A stretch of 64,000 bases of DNA from Streptomyces sp. NBC_00457 (GCF_036014015.1 NZ_CP107905.1:3410001-3474000); one strand, 5' to 3'; positions 33,518-42,202 are shown, counted from the first letter of the stretch. A program made the numbers and translations. Notes: generated by a model not told the origin, from the sequence alone.

Positions 33518-33568
33518 TTCCATACGCCGTATGGAACTGCTTTCAGTGGTACCATACGCTGTATGGAA
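33518..33568. promoter_or_regulatory. Two palindromic operators between the P450 and TetR genes
   Basis: The first site (33518-33536) is a perfect inverted repeat with arms TTCCATACG and CGTATGGAA around one base. The second (33552-33566) has arms CCATAC and GTATGG around GCT and overlaps the likely tetR start codon. Both are inferred targets of the adjacent TetR, giving autoregulation and control of the P450 gene. Confidence 0.78.
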
Positions 33569-34234
33569 ACTCCAAAGAAGGCTCCTCGGGGGACGAGGAA
33601 GAGAGACGTGCCGCTCACCGAGGACGGCATCTACGCCATGGCGCTGCGGCTCATCGACACTGACGGGGTCGAGGCGCTGACCATGCGCAAACTCGCGACC
33701 GCGCTGGACGCGAACCCGATGTCGCTGTACCACCACGTACCGAACAAGGACGCCGTGCTGAGCGGCGTGGCGAGAACGGTGGGCGCTCAGTTCCGCACCG
33801 CGACCCGGGAAGGCACTGCCTGGCAGGACCGCCTCCGCCAACTCGCCGAGGACTTCCGCACGCTGGCGCGCCGTCACCCCGAGCTCATGACCTACTCGTT
33901 CGGGCGACCGGAATTCATCCAGCCCGAAGACCCCTTCTGGCTCGGACTCACCGCCGTGCTGGAGGATGCGGGGGTACCGCAGCAAGAGACCCCGCAGGTG
34001 GCCGCTCCTGTCTGCGCCGCCGTACTCGGCGTGGTGATCGCCGAGATCAACGGTGCGCTCCAACGGTGGTCGGCTCTCCTGCCGACCACCCCCGCCATCG
34101 ACGATGGCGAGCGCGCGGGTGCAGGCCCTGATGGCAGCCGGATGTTCCACCTGGCCCTGGAGATGATCATCATGGGACTGGAGAGCCGGCTGGCAGCCCA
34201 ACGTGCTGGCCGGGACGGCGGTGAGAGCCAATGA
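33563..34234 (+). CDS. TetR-family regulator of the P450 gene, 223 aa
   Basis: A TetR protein with a helix-turn-helix (EDGIYAMALRLIDTDGVEALT, then LATALDANPMSLYHHVPNKD) and a C-terminal domain resembling the TetR_C class-1 type. It is divergent from the self-sufficient P450 gene with matching palindromes between, so it is inferred to repress that gene and itself. The ATG at 33563 lies inside the second palindrome with no room for a ribosome binding site, suggesting a leaderless mRNA. A GTG at 33608 with GAGGAAGAG upstream would give a protein 15 residues shorter. Confidence 0.85.
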   Translation: METPKKAPRGTRKRDVPLTEDGIYAMALRLIDTDGVEALTMRKLATALDANPMSLYHHVPNKDAVLSGVARTVGAQFRTATREGTAWQDRLRQLAEDFRTLARRHPELMTYSFGRPEFIQPEDPFWLGLTAVLEDAGVPQQETPQVAAPVCAAVLGVVIAEINGALQRWSALLPTTPAIDDGERAGAGPDGSRMFHLALEMIIMGLESRLAAQRAGRDGGESQ

Positions 34235-34577
34235 GCCCAGCACACCTTCAAGCAGTCGAGGCGCCTGCGGCGAGTGACAGCAACAAGCCCACCGATTGCG
34301 AGACCCACCCGCGCCGAGTCGCAACCGACGGCGGGTGGACGACCAAAGGGCACGGCTGGTTTCGGCGAGGGAGTGAGCTCGTCTGCCGGGTGGGGCATCC
34401 GAGCAGGCGGAGAGACCTCGGCACAGTCGGTTGACTGCGGACCGGGCCGTGAACCAACCCAGGGCGCCCGCGCCTCTTCCCTACCGAGCACCTCGTCATG
34501 CCCGGGGCCACAGTGCCGATCGCTGCTGGAAGCTCAGCCGCCGCCCGCGGCGCACTTGCGGCAAGGTGCTGCAATGC
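34235..34577. other. Stretch without a recognisable gene
   Basis: No frame in this 343-bp gap shows a convincing start, ribosome binding site or family motif. No repeat or hairpin of note was seen. Confidence 0.4.
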
Positions 34578-35129
34578 ATGGTGTTCCGGCGTCTGCCCGG
34601 TGCCCGTCGTCGTCTCCACCAACTTCCATTCGTCTCGGCGGCACAAGCGACGGACAGCGGCTGGACCCGGGCCCAGACAGCTGCGCTGATCGTCCCGTGC
34701 GTCGCCCTCTTCGGCGCCTTCCTGACCTACGCCCTCAACCAACGGGCCGTACGAAGGGAACGCCGGGCCAAGACCTTCGCCGAAGCGCTGACGACGGTCG
34801 AGGAGTACCTGGAGATGCCGTACCGCATACGGCGCCGCCCCGCGTCCTCGTCCGCCGTACGACAACAACTCACCGACGAGGTCAGCAGTCTGCTGGCACG
34901 AATGGCCTTCCACCAGGCGTGGCTCCAGATCGGGGCCACGACCGTCGCGGGCCCCTACGCAACCCTCGTGGCCACGGCTCGCGCTGAAGCCGGCGCGCAG
35001 ATGAGCCTCGCTTGGCAGCAGCCACCGATCACCACCGACAGCGGCATGAACCTCGGAGTCCCGTACCCCCGGGACCGATCAAACGCGGCCCGAGCCGCGT
35101 GCATCGAGGTGATGTGCCGTCACCTCTGA
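34578..35129 (+). CDS. Hypothetical membrane-anchored protein, about 183 aa
   Basis: Not a recognised family. A single hydrophobic helix (TAALIVPCVALFGAFLTYAL) is followed by an Arg-rich stretch and an amphipathic region (AKTFAEALTTVEEYLEMPY). This suggests a type I or II membrane protein with a cytoplasmic coiled region. The reading frame is open from 34431, but the ATG at 34578 with AAGGTG nearby is a more plausible start. It stands at the junction between the accessory block and the polyamine genes, which fits an island-borne gene. Its function is unknown. Confidence 0.45.
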   Translation: MVFRRLPGARRRLHQLPFVSAAQATDSGWTRAQTAALIVPCVALFGAFLTYALNQRAVRRERRAKTFAEALTTVEEYLEMPYRIRRRPASSSAVRQQLTDEVSSLLARMAFHQAWLQIGATTVAGPYATLVATARAEAGAQMSLAWQQPPITTDSGMNLGVPYPRDRSNAARAACIEVMCRHL

Positions 35130-35205
35130 GAACCGTCGTGATCTTGGTGCCGACTATCCCTCTTTTGTGCAACTAAAAATCCTCGTCACAGACCCCCGCG
35201 ACGCC

Positions 35206-36426
35206 CTACAACCCCGCGATCGCGTTCCACCGCTTCGCGAACTCGCTCCGCTCATCCCCGGTGATGTCCCGCGCGATGGCGAGCCGTTGACGCATCGCCG
35301 CGTCCGGGAAGATCAGCGGGTCCTCGGCCAGCGCGGCGGTCTCCGCGTCCTTGGACGAGGCGAGGACGTCCTGGGCGGCCGGGACGGGGCAGACGTAGTT
35401 GACCCAGGCGGCCAACTCGGCGGCGACCTCGGGGTCGTAGTAGTAGTCGATCAGCCGCTCGGCGTTGGTCTTGTGGGCGGCCAGGTTCGGGATCATCAGC
35501 GACTCCGCCCACAACTCGGCGCCCTCCTCAGGGACGAGGAAGCGGATGTCGGGGTTGTCGGCCTGGAGCTGGATCACATCGCCGGAGTACGCCTGACAGG
35601 CCAGTACGTCACCGCTGACCAGGTCCTTGGTGTAGTCGTTGCCGGTGAAGCGGCGGATCTGGCCGCTGTGGACGTACTTCTCGACCTGGTCGCACACCGT
35701 GTGGAAGTCGTCCGCCGTCCACTTCGTGACGTCGACGCCGTTGCCCTGCATCAGCAGCGCGAACGCCTCGTCGAGCCCGGACAGCAGCGTGACCCTGCCC
35801 TTGAGGTCACTCGCCCACAGGTCGGAGACGTGCCGGAGTTCCCGGCCGAGCCTGCGGCGGTCGTACGCGATACCGGTGATCCCCGACTGCCACGGCACCG
35901 TGAACGTGCGGCCGGGGTCGAAGGCGGGCGAACGGAGCTGCGGATCCAGGTACTTGGTCACGTTCGGCTGCCGGGCGCGGTCCATCTCCTGCACCCAGCC
36001 GAGCCGCACGAACCGCGCGCACATCCAGTCGCTGACGACGATCAGATCGCGACCGGTCCGCTGACGGTTCATCAGCGCGGGGCTGATCTTGCCGAAGAAC
36101 TCGTCGTTGTCGTTGATCTCCTCGACGTAGTCGACGGCGATCCCCGTCCGCTTCTCGAACGCCTCCAGCGTGGGCCGCCGCGACTCGTCCGCGTCGTCGG
36201 TGTCGATGTACAACGGCCAGTTCGCCCAGCTCAACCGCTTGTCCCTGGCGGAGAGATCGACGCCGGCCCGGTCCCCCGGCTCGACATACGCGGCAGGCAC
36301 ACCACACCCGGCGAGCACCCCGAGCCCAGCGGCGCCACCCAGGGCGCGCAGCACGGAGCGACGGGAGAGCGAGGACGCAGGGGCGCAGGGAACTGCGCGA
36401 CCAGCCCCCACGCACCCGCAGCCCAC
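35206..36426 (-). CDS. PotD-like polyamine ABC transporter substrate-binding lipoprotein
   Basis: A spermidine/putrescine-binding protein of about 406 aa. A twin-arginine-like SRRSVLRALGG and a lipobox LAGCG indicate a lipidated, exported protein. WANWPLYIDTDD and the later YVEEINDNDEFFGKI, VPWQSGITGIAYD and DYYYDPEVAAELA match the PotD family. It lies 7 bp downstream of the gamma-aminobutyraldehyde dehydrogenase gene. The expected ATPase and two permease genes are not seen downstream, where the accessory block begins. The first ~17 codons are made of a dispersed Streptomyces repeat, so the true start is uncertain (GTG 36426, TTG 36429 or further in). Confidence 0.85.
   Translation of the reverse strand: MGCGCVGAGRAVPCAPASSLSRRSVLRALGGAAGLGVLAGCGVPAAYVEPGDRAGVDLSARDKRLSWANWPLYIDTDDADESRRPTLEAFEKRTGIAVDYVEEINDNDEFFGKISPALMNRQRTGRDLIVVSDWMCARFVRLGWVQEMDRARQPNVTKYLDPQLRSPAFDPGRTFTVPWQSGITGIAYDRRRLGRELRHVSDLWASDLKGRVTLLSGLDEAFALLMQGNGVDVTKWTADDFHTVCDQVEKYVHSGQIRRFTGNDYTKDLVSGDVLACQAYSGDVIQLQADNPDIRFLVPEEGAELWAESLMIPNLAAHKTNAERLIDYYYDPEVAAELAAWVNYVCPVPAAQDVLASSKDAETAALAEDPLIFPDAAMRQRLAIARDITGDERSEFAKRWNAIAGL
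36381..36424. repeat. Copy of a dispersed Streptomyces repeat, within the potD-like 5' end
   Basis: The segment shares GCGCGACCAGCC and ACCCGCAGCC, in the same order, with the larger repeat at 42726-42808, and has the GGGGCGC...GCGCGACCAGCCCC pairing. Such GC-rich hairpin repeats are scattered between Streptomyces genes. Here it has become the start of a coding sequence. Confidence 0.6.
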
Positions 36427-36433
36427 CAACGAC

Positions 36434-37873
36434 CTACCCCTCCAGCGACGTCATCACATGCTTGATCCGCGTGTAGTCATCAAACCCGTACGCCGAAAGA
36501 TCCTTGCCGTACCCGGACTTCTTGAACCCGCCATGCGGCATCTCCGCAACCAGCGGAATATGCGTGTTGATCCACACGCACCCGAAGTCCAGCGCCTTCG
36601 ACATCCGCATCGCACGCCCGTGGTCCTTCGTCCACACCGACGACGCGAGCGCGTACTCCACACCGTTCGCCCACTCGACGGCCTGCTCCTCGTTCGAGAA
36701 GGACTGAACGGTGATGACCGGCCCGAAGACCTCCTTCTGGATGATCTCGTCGTCCTGCTTGACCCCGGAAACGACGGTCGGCGCGAAGAAGTACCCCTTG
36801 TCGCCGACCCGCTTGCCCCCGGCCTCAACGCGCGCGTGCGCCGGCAGCCGCTCGATGAACCCGCTCACCTGCTTCAGCTGGTTCGGGTTGTTGAGCGGCC
36901 CGAACAGCACGTCCTCATCGTCCGGCTGCCCCGTCTTCGTATCGGCCGCGGCCTTCGCCAGCGCCGCCACGAACTCGTCGTGGATCGCCTCGTGGACGAG
37001 GACGCGGCAGGCGGCCGTACAGTCCTGACCGGCGTTGAAGAAGCCCGCGACGGAGATGTCCTCGACGGCCTTGGCGATGTCGGTGTCCTCGAAGACGACG
37101 ACCGGCGCCTTGCCGCCCAGCTCCAGGTGGACCCGCTTGACGTCCTTGGACGCGGACTCGGCGACCTGCATGCCGGCGCGCACGGAACCGGTGATGGAGG
37201 CCATCGCCGGAACGGGGTGCTCGACCATCATGCGCCCGGTCTCGCGGTCGCCGCAGATGACGTTGAAGACACCCTTGGGCACGATCGAGCCGATGATCTC
37301 GGCGATCAGGACCGTCGACGCCGGAGTCGTGTCGGACGGCTTCAGGACGACCGTGTTGCCCGCGGCCAGCGCCGGCGCGAACTTCCATACGGCCATCATC
37401 ATCGGGTAGTTCCACGGCGCGACCTGCGCGCAGACGCCGACCGGCTCGCGCCGGACGATCGAGGTCAGCCCCTCCATGTACTCACCGGCGGAACGGCCCT
37501 CCAGCATCCGCGCCGCGCCGGCGAAGAACCGGATCTGGTCCACCATCGGCGGGATCTCCTCGGACCGGGTGAGCCCGATCGGCTTGCCGGTGTTCTCCAC
37601 CTCGGCCGCGATCAGTTCCTCCGCCCGCTCCTCGAACGCGTCCGCGATCTTCAGGAGGGCCTTCTGCCGCTCGGCCGGGGTGGTGTCGCGCCAGGCCGGG
37701 AAGGCCGCGGCGGCGGCAGCCATCGCGGCGTCGACGTCCGCCTGCCCGGACAGCGGCGCGGTCGCGTACGCCTCGCCCGTCACGGGGTTGACCACCTCGG
37801 TGGTCCGTCCGTCGGCGGCGTCCCGGAACTCACCGTCGATGTAATTGCGCAGACGACGCAGCTCGGTGCTCAC
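36434..37873 (-). CDS. Gamma-aminobutyraldehyde dehydrogenase, 479 aa
   Basis: An aldehyde dehydrogenase of the PatD/PuuC type with NAD-binding PWNYPMMMAVWK, SITGSVRAGMQV, the base Glu in HLELGGKAPVVVF and the nucleophile Cys in GQDCTAACRV. It would oxidise 4-aminobutanal to GABA during putrescine breakdown. The adjacent PotD-like protein, the divergent Lrp regulator and the aminotransferase at 38542 support a polyamine pathway. The GTG start at 37873 is preceded by AGGAGG six bases upstream. In older annotation such proteins are called betaine aldehyde dehydrogenase; context favours the polyamine role. Confidence 0.88.
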   Translation of the reverse strand: MSTELRRLRNYIDGEFRDAADGRTTEVVNPVTGEAYATAPLSGQADVDAAMAAAAAAFPAWRDTTPAERQKALLKIADAFEERAEELIAAEVENTGKPIGLTRSEEIPPMVDQIRFFAGAARMLEGRSAGEYMEGLTSIVRREPVGVCAQVAPWNYPMMMAVWKFAPALAAGNTVVLKPSDTTPASTVLIAEIIGSIVPKGVFNVICGDRETGRMMVEHPVPAMASITGSVRAGMQVAESASKDVKRVHLELGGKAPVVVFEDTDIAKAVEDISVAGFFNAGQDCTAACRVLVHEAIHDEFVAALAKAAADTKTGQPDDEDVLFGPLNNPNQLKQVSGFIERLPAHARVEAGGKRVGDKGYFFAPTVVSGVKQDDEIIQKEVFGPVITVQSFSNEEQAVEWANGVEYALASSVWTKDHGRAMRMSKALDFGCVWINTHIPLVAEMPHGGFKKSGYGKDLSAYGFDDYTRIKHVMTSLEG

Positions 37874-38041
37874 TGCCGGCCTCCTGTCAGGTCGAACTGT
37901 CCATTGACTGAGACACCCACCCTAGTCCCGCGGCCCACGTTTTCAACAGCCCAGATCGCGCCGTTTCTGCGAAATCCGCAAGTACAGGCTATGTAAACAA
38001 CGAATTTCATCGCCTCAGCCTTGCGGAACTGTCGAGACGTC

Positions 38042-38539
38042 ATGCACAGTAAGGTCGTGGCCAGTCGAAGCGCAGATCAACGGAACGGCAATCCCCAGCT
38101 GGACGCCGTCTCCCTCGCCATCATCGAACAGCTCCAGGAAGACGGCCGCCGGCCGTACGCCGCGATCGGCAAGGCCGTCGGCCTCTCCGAGGCGGCCGTG
38201 CGCCAGCGCGTCCAGAAGCTGCTCGACCAGGGCGTGATGCAGATCGTCGCCGTCACGGACCCGCTCACCGTGGGCTTCCGCCGGCAGGCCATGGTCGGCA
38301 TTCATGTCGAGGGCGACGTGGAGTCCGTGGCCGACGCGCTGACCGCCATGTCCGAATGCGAGTACGTGGTGATGACCGCAGGCTCCTTCGACCTGATGGT
38401 GGAGATCGTCTGCGAGGACGACGACCACCTCCTGGAGGTCATCAACCGACGCATCCGGGCCATCCCCGGAGTGCGCTCCACCGAGAGCTTCGTCTATCTG
38501 AAGCTCAAGAAGCAGACCTACATGTGGGGAACCCGATAA
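38042..38539 (+). CDS. Lrp/AsnC-family transcriptional regulator, 165 aa
   Basis: An N-terminal helix-turn-helix (AIIEQLQEDGRRPYAAIGKAVGLSEAAV) and a C-terminal RAM ligand domain (VGIHVEGDVESVADAL, VVMTAGSFDLMVEIVCED). Lrp-type proteins sense amino acids or amines. Placed divergently from the gamma-aminobutyraldehyde dehydrogenase gene and just before the aminotransferase gene, it probably controls polyamine breakdown in both directions. The 168-bp divergent gap contains TGCG-N5-CGCA and the related TTGCGGAAC as possible binding sites. No clear ribosome binding site is seen before the ATG at 38042. Confidence 0.87.
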   Translation: MHSKVVASRSADQRNGNPQLDAVSLAIIEQLQEDGRRPYAAIGKAVGLSEAAVRQRVQKLLDQGVMQIVAVTDPLTVGFRRQAMVGIHVEGDVESVADALTAMSECEYVVMTAGSFDLMVEIVCEDDDHLLEVINRRIRAIPGVRSTESFVYLKLKKQTYMWGTR

Positions 38540-38541
38540 CC

Positions 38542-39906
38542 GTGAGCACCAAGGACCTCAGCCAGACCGCGTACGACCACCTGTGGATGCACTTCACCCG
38601 CATGTCCTCGTACGAGAAGTCCCCCGTCCCCACGATCGTCCGGGGCGAAGGCACCTACATCTACGACGACAAGGGCAAGCGGTACCTCGACGGTCTCGCC
38701 GGTCTGTTCGTGGTCCAGGCGGGCCACGGCCGCGTGGAGCTGGCGGAGACCGCCTTCAAGCAGGCCCAGGAGCTGGCGTTCTTCCCGGTGTGGTCCTACG
38801 CCCACCCGAAGGCCATCGAGCTGGCCGAGCGCCTCGCGCACCACGCCCCCGGCGACCTGAACAAGGTCTTCTTCACCACCGGCGGCGGCGAGGCGGTGGA
38901 GACCGCCTGGAAGCTGGCCAAGCAGTACTTCAAGCTGGTCGGCAAGCCCACCAAGCACAAGGTGATCTCCCGCGCGGTCGCGTACCACGGCACCCCCCAG
39001 GGCGCCCTGTCCATCACGGGTCTGCCGGCCCTGAAGGCCCCCTTCGAACCGCTGGTGCCGGGCGCGCACAAGGTCCCGAACACCAACATCTACCGCGCCC
39101 CGCTGTTCGGCGACGACCCCGAGGCCTTCGGCCGCTGGGCCGCCGACCAGATCGAGCAGCAGATCCTCTTCGAGGGCGCGGACACGGTTGCGGCCGTCTT
39201 CCTGGAGCCGGTGCAGAACGCGGGCGGCTGCTTCCCGCCCCCGCCCGGCTACTTCCAGCGCGTCCGCGAGATCTGCGACCAGTACGACGTACTGCTGGTC
39301 TCGGACGAGGTCATCTGCGCCTTCGGCCGCCTGGGCACCATGTTCGCCTGCGACAAGTTCGACTACGTCCCGGACATGATCACCTGCGCCAAGGGCATGA
39401 CCTCGGGCTACTCCCCGATCGGCGCCTGCATCATCTCCGACCGCCTCGCCGAGCCGTTCTACAAGGAGGACAACGTCTTCCTGCACGGCTACACCTTCGG
39501 CGGCCACCCGGTCTCCGCCGCGGTCGGCCTCGCCAACCTCGACCTCTTCGAGCGCGAGGGCCTCAACCAGCACGTCCTCGACAACGAGGGCGCGTTCCGG
39601 TCGACCCTGGAGAAGCTGCACGACCTGCCGATCGTCGGCGACGTCCGCGGCAACGGCTTCTTCTACGGCATCGAGCTGGTCAAGGACAAGGCGACCAAGG
39701 AATCCTTCGACGACGAGGAGACCGAGCGCGTCCTGTACGGCTTCCTCTCCAAGGCGCTCTACGACAACGGCCTGTACTGCCGTGCCGACGACCGCGGCGA
39801 CCCGGTCGTCCAGCTCGCCCCGCCGCTGATCTCCAACCAGGAGACGTTCGACGAGATCGAGCAGATCCTGCGCGCGACGCTGACGGAGGCGTGGACGAAG
39901 CTGTAA
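38542..39906 (+). CDS. Class III aminotransferase, probably putrescine/diamine:pyruvate aminotransferase, 454 aa
   Basis: A PLP-dependent class III transaminase. The N-terminal YDHLWMHFTRM and GKRYLDGLAGLFVVQAGHG, the cofactor loop TTGGGEAVETAWKLA, the LLVSDEVICAFGR strand and the PLP-lysine region MITCAKGMTSGYSPIGA are typical of SpuC-like enzymes. It would convert putrescine to 4-aminobutanal, the substrate of the dehydrogenase at 36434-37873. The GTG start lies 2 bp after the Lrp stop, so the two genes form one operon. A perfect 17-bp hairpin follows. Confidence 0.87.
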   Translation: MSTKDLSQTAYDHLWMHFTRMSSYEKSPVPTIVRGEGTYIYDDKGKRYLDGLAGLFVVQAGHGRVELAETAFKQAQELAFFPVWSYAHPKAIELAERLAHHAPGDLNKVFFTTGGGEAVETAWKLAKQYFKLVGKPTKHKVISRAVAYHGTPQGALSITGLPALKAPFEPLVPGAHKVPNTNIYRAPLFGDDPEAFGRWAADQIEQQILFEGADTVAAVFLEPVQNAGGCFPPPPGYFQRVREICDQYDVLLVSDEVICAFGRLGTMFACDKFDYVPDMITCAKGMTSGYSPIGACIISDRLAEPFYKEDNVFLHGYTFGGHPVSAAVGLANLDLFEREGLNQHVLDNEGAFRSTLEKLHDLPIVGDVRGNGFFYGIELVKDKATKESFDDEETERVLYGFLSKALYDNGLYCRADDRGDPVVQLAPPLISNQETFDEIEQILRATLTEAWTKL

Positions 39907-39921
39907 ACCCCCGGCGCTTGT

Positions 39922-39968
39922 GCGGCCCGGGTGCACCCATGCGAGTGAGAAGGGTGCACCCGGGCCGC
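39922..39968. terminator. Strong hairpin terminator
   Basis: Perfect 17-bp arms (GCGGCCCGGGTGCACCC, 39922-39938, and its complement at 39952-39968) around a 13-nt loop, directly after the aminotransferase gene. Confidence 0.85.
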
Positions 39969-40088
39969 GTGCTGTCCGGCGTTGCTGCCCCACATCCCTA
40001 GCGTGCCTTGTAACTGGCCGGCCCTGCCTTCGTTCCCCCGCCTGGGGGATCGGCACCGGGAATTACGGACTGAACGAGGTGTACGCCC

Positions 40089-40829
40089 ATGGTGGCTCCG
40101 CCGGACAACGACGTTCTCTGGGCACGCGCCCTGCACTTCCAGCACGACGACGGCTCGCCCGCGCTCGGCGGCGTCTCCCTCCACGTCCAGGAGGGCGAGA
40201 TCGTCGCGGTGAGCGGCCCGCGCGGCAGCGGCAAGACGACGCTGCTGAGATGTCTGTCCGGTCTGGTACGACCGTTGCGCGGCGAAGTCTGGTTCAACAG
40301 CCTGCCGGTGCACACCATGGGCCCGATCGCCCGGGAACGGCTGCGCCGCGACCGCTTCGCCTGGATCGACCCGGCCCCGCTGCTCGTCCCCGAACTCAAC
40401 GCCTGGGAGAACGCCGCCCTGCCGCTGATGCTCCGCGGCACGAGTCGCCGTCGCGCCAAGGTGGCCGCGATGGAGTGGCTTGAGCGTCTGGACGTCGGCG
40501 ACCGTGCCCGTAAGCGGCCGCACGAGATGGTCCAGGCGGAACGCCAGCGCGTCTCGCTCGCGAGGGCCCTGGCCCCGACCCCCACGGTGCTGTTCGCGGA
40601 CGAACCGACGGCCCCCCTGCACCGCGCCGACCGCGGCCACGTCCTGCGCACGCTCACCACTGCGGCCCGCTCGCACGGCATCACCGTGATCCTGGCGACG
40701 CACGACGCGGAAACGGCGGCGGTCGCGGACCGCACGCTCTCCCTCCTGGACGGCCGGCGCGTGACCACGGTGCATCTGCCCCCGGTCACCGAGTCGGAAG
40801 GCCGGGCCGCGTGCTCGCTCTCCGTCTGA
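40089..40829 (+). CDS. ABC transporter ATP-binding protein with a degenerate signature motif, 246 aa
   Basis: Walker A is intact (GPRGSGKTT). Walker B is present as TVLFADEP, followed by THD for the switch His. The ABC signature (LSGGQ in most members) is reduced to MVQAERQRVSLARAL, and the D-loop is APLHR instead of ALD. The LolD/MacB-like layout matches ATPases that pair with FtsX-type permeases. The 3' end overlaps the next gene, a membrane protein, by 19 bp, so the two form a transporter unit of unknown substrate. The weakened signature may alter ATP turnover. Confidence 0.83.
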   Translation: MVAPPDNDVLWARALHFQHDDGSPALGGVSLHVQEGEIVAVSGPRGSGKTTLLRCLSGLVRPLRGEVWFNSLPVHTMGPIARERLRRDRFAWIDPAPLLVPELNAWENAALPLMLRGTSRRRAKVAAMEWLERLDVGDRARKRPHEMVQAERQRVSLARALAPTPTVLFADEPTAPLHRADRGHVLRTLTTAARSHGITVILATHDAETAAVADRTLSLLDGRRVTTVHLPPVTESEGRAACSLSV

Positions 40830-42202
40830 CCCGCGTCGCCCAGCCCGCCGTACATCTGCGCCGCCTCGCGGTGGCCGCGGCCTCGGCCGCGACGGGCTTC
40901 CTGCTTCTCTCCGCCCTGGGCCACGCGATGTCCCACCAGGACCCCGCCGCGTCGACCCTCCGCCTGACCTGGTGCACGGCCCCCCTCGCCACCACGGTCT
41001 ACTTCGCCGTGGCGGTGGCCCGCACGGACCCGGGAACCAAACCCCGCCCCGGCCTCTCCGCCATCGGCCTGGGCCCAGCCCGCCTGATGATCACCTCCGC
41101 CCTCACCACGGCCCTCGCCACGACCGTCGGCTCCCTCCTCGCCCTCGTGACCTTCCTCCACCTACGAGGCGACCTCACGGGCGTGCCGTTCGACGGCGCG
41201 GCAACGGAGTATCTGGCGGCAGGGCAACCCCTGCCCCTCCCGGCAACCCTGACGCTGCTGTCCCTGGTACCGACCATCGCCTCCCTCGCCACAGCCCTGA
41301 CCCTCCGCCCAAAGGACCCACGCAGGCCCGCACAACACGGAGCCCCCAGGAAGTACGGCCGCTTCGGCGCGTACGGGCTGGCGGCGGCACGGGAGACGTT
41401 CGGCGCGTACGGAAGATTCGGCCGTCAAGCTGCGGGCAGTCGTGCCGCTGGGGCGATGGGGGTCCCCCCGCTCGAGCGAAGCCGAGAGTGGGGGAGGGTG
41501 GGCGCAGACGGCACCCCGCAAGCGCCGGGCAGCGCGACCGACCCCTCAGCAGCAACGCCGGACACCGCACCGGCCAACGTCCACGAACCCGACCCCGACC
41601 CCCACCTCGACCCCCCGGCCCCCCGAGAAGCCCCCCGCGGCCTCCCCTGGGGCATCACCGTCCTCGCCGCAGGCCTCACCGTAGAGGCCTACGCCAGCCG
41701 CACCGCAGACCCCACCTCCCCCGGCCTCCTCGCGGGCTGGGCCCTCACCGCTCTCGGCCTCGCCCTCGCCGCCCCCGGCCTCACCCACCTCTGCGGCCGT
41801 CTCCTCCAGTCCGCCCACCCCGGCGCCCTGCGCCTCCTCGCGGGCCGCGTCCTCATGGAGGAGTCCGCCCGCATCGGCCGCCCCCTGGGCATCGTCTGCG
41901 CCGTGGCCTCGGCGGCGTACACGACCGCCCTCGTCCACGACACCGAGGTCCAGCCCCTCGGCTCGCTCACCGACCTCGGCGCCCTGGTGGTCGTCGGCTG
42001 CACCGCGGCCACCCTCCTCACCGCCGCCGTGGAGGCGAAGCAGGCCCGCGCCGACACCACCGCCGCCCTCCTGCGTCTCGGTGCCCCCACCGCCATGCTC
42101 CGCAGCGCCGCCGCCCTCCGCGCCGGCGCCCTGCTCGCCCTGTTCGGCCCGCTCACCCTGATCGTCGCCGAGCTGGCGGCGCTGCCGATGGCCGCCAACT
42201 GA
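40811..42202 (+). CDS. FtsX-like ABC transporter membrane protein, 463 aa
   Basis: A predicted permease with about eight hydrophobic helices in two groups (residues ~20-165 and ~285-460), partner of the ATPase encoded just before. Between the halves is a long hydrophilic Pro/Ala/Asp-rich linker. Part of this linker (about residues 206-243) is encoded by a dispersed Streptomyces repeat inserted in frame (41428-41541). The GTG start lies inside the ATPase gene (19-bp overlap). The final helices resemble an FtsX permease core, but the assignment is weak. Confidence 0.72.
   Translation: MLALRLTRVAQPAVHLRRLAVAAASAATGFLLLSALGHAMSHQDPAASTLRLTWCTAPLATTVYFAVAVARTDPGTKPRPGLSAIGLGPARLMITSALTTALATTVGSLLALVTFLHLRGDLTGVPFDGAATEYLAAGQPLPLPATLTLLSLVPTIASLATALTLRPKDPRRPAQHGAPRKYGRFGAYGLAAARETFGAYGRFGRQAAGSRAAGAMGVPPLERSREWGRVGADGTPQAPGSATDPSAATPDTAPANVHEPDPDPHLDPPAPREAPRGLPWGITVLAAGLTVEAYASRTADPTSPGLLAGWALTALGLALAAPGLTHLCGRLLQSAHPGALRLLAGRVLMEESARIGRPLGIVCAVASAAYTTALVHDTEVQPLGSLTDLGALVVVGCTAATLLTAAVEAKQARADTTAALLRLGAPTAMLRSAAALRAGALLALFGPLTLIVAELAALPMAAN
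41428..41541. repeat. Dispersed Streptomyces repeat, long form, inside a coding sequence
   Basis: It begins CTGCGGGCAGTCGTGCCGC, contains a core of about 57 bp identical to the copy near 57299 (including CCCCGCTCGAGCGAAGCCGA), and ends AGCGCCGGGCAGCGCGACC. A short form without the core occurs at 45733-45820. Here its length keeps the reading frame of the membrane protein open. Confidence 0.8.

Noticed and set aside
37012..37026. CGTACAGTCC inside the gamma-aminobutyraldehyde dehydrogenase gene, resembling half of the island operator.
   Set aside because: Only one arm matches and it is within coding sequence, so it is taken as chance.
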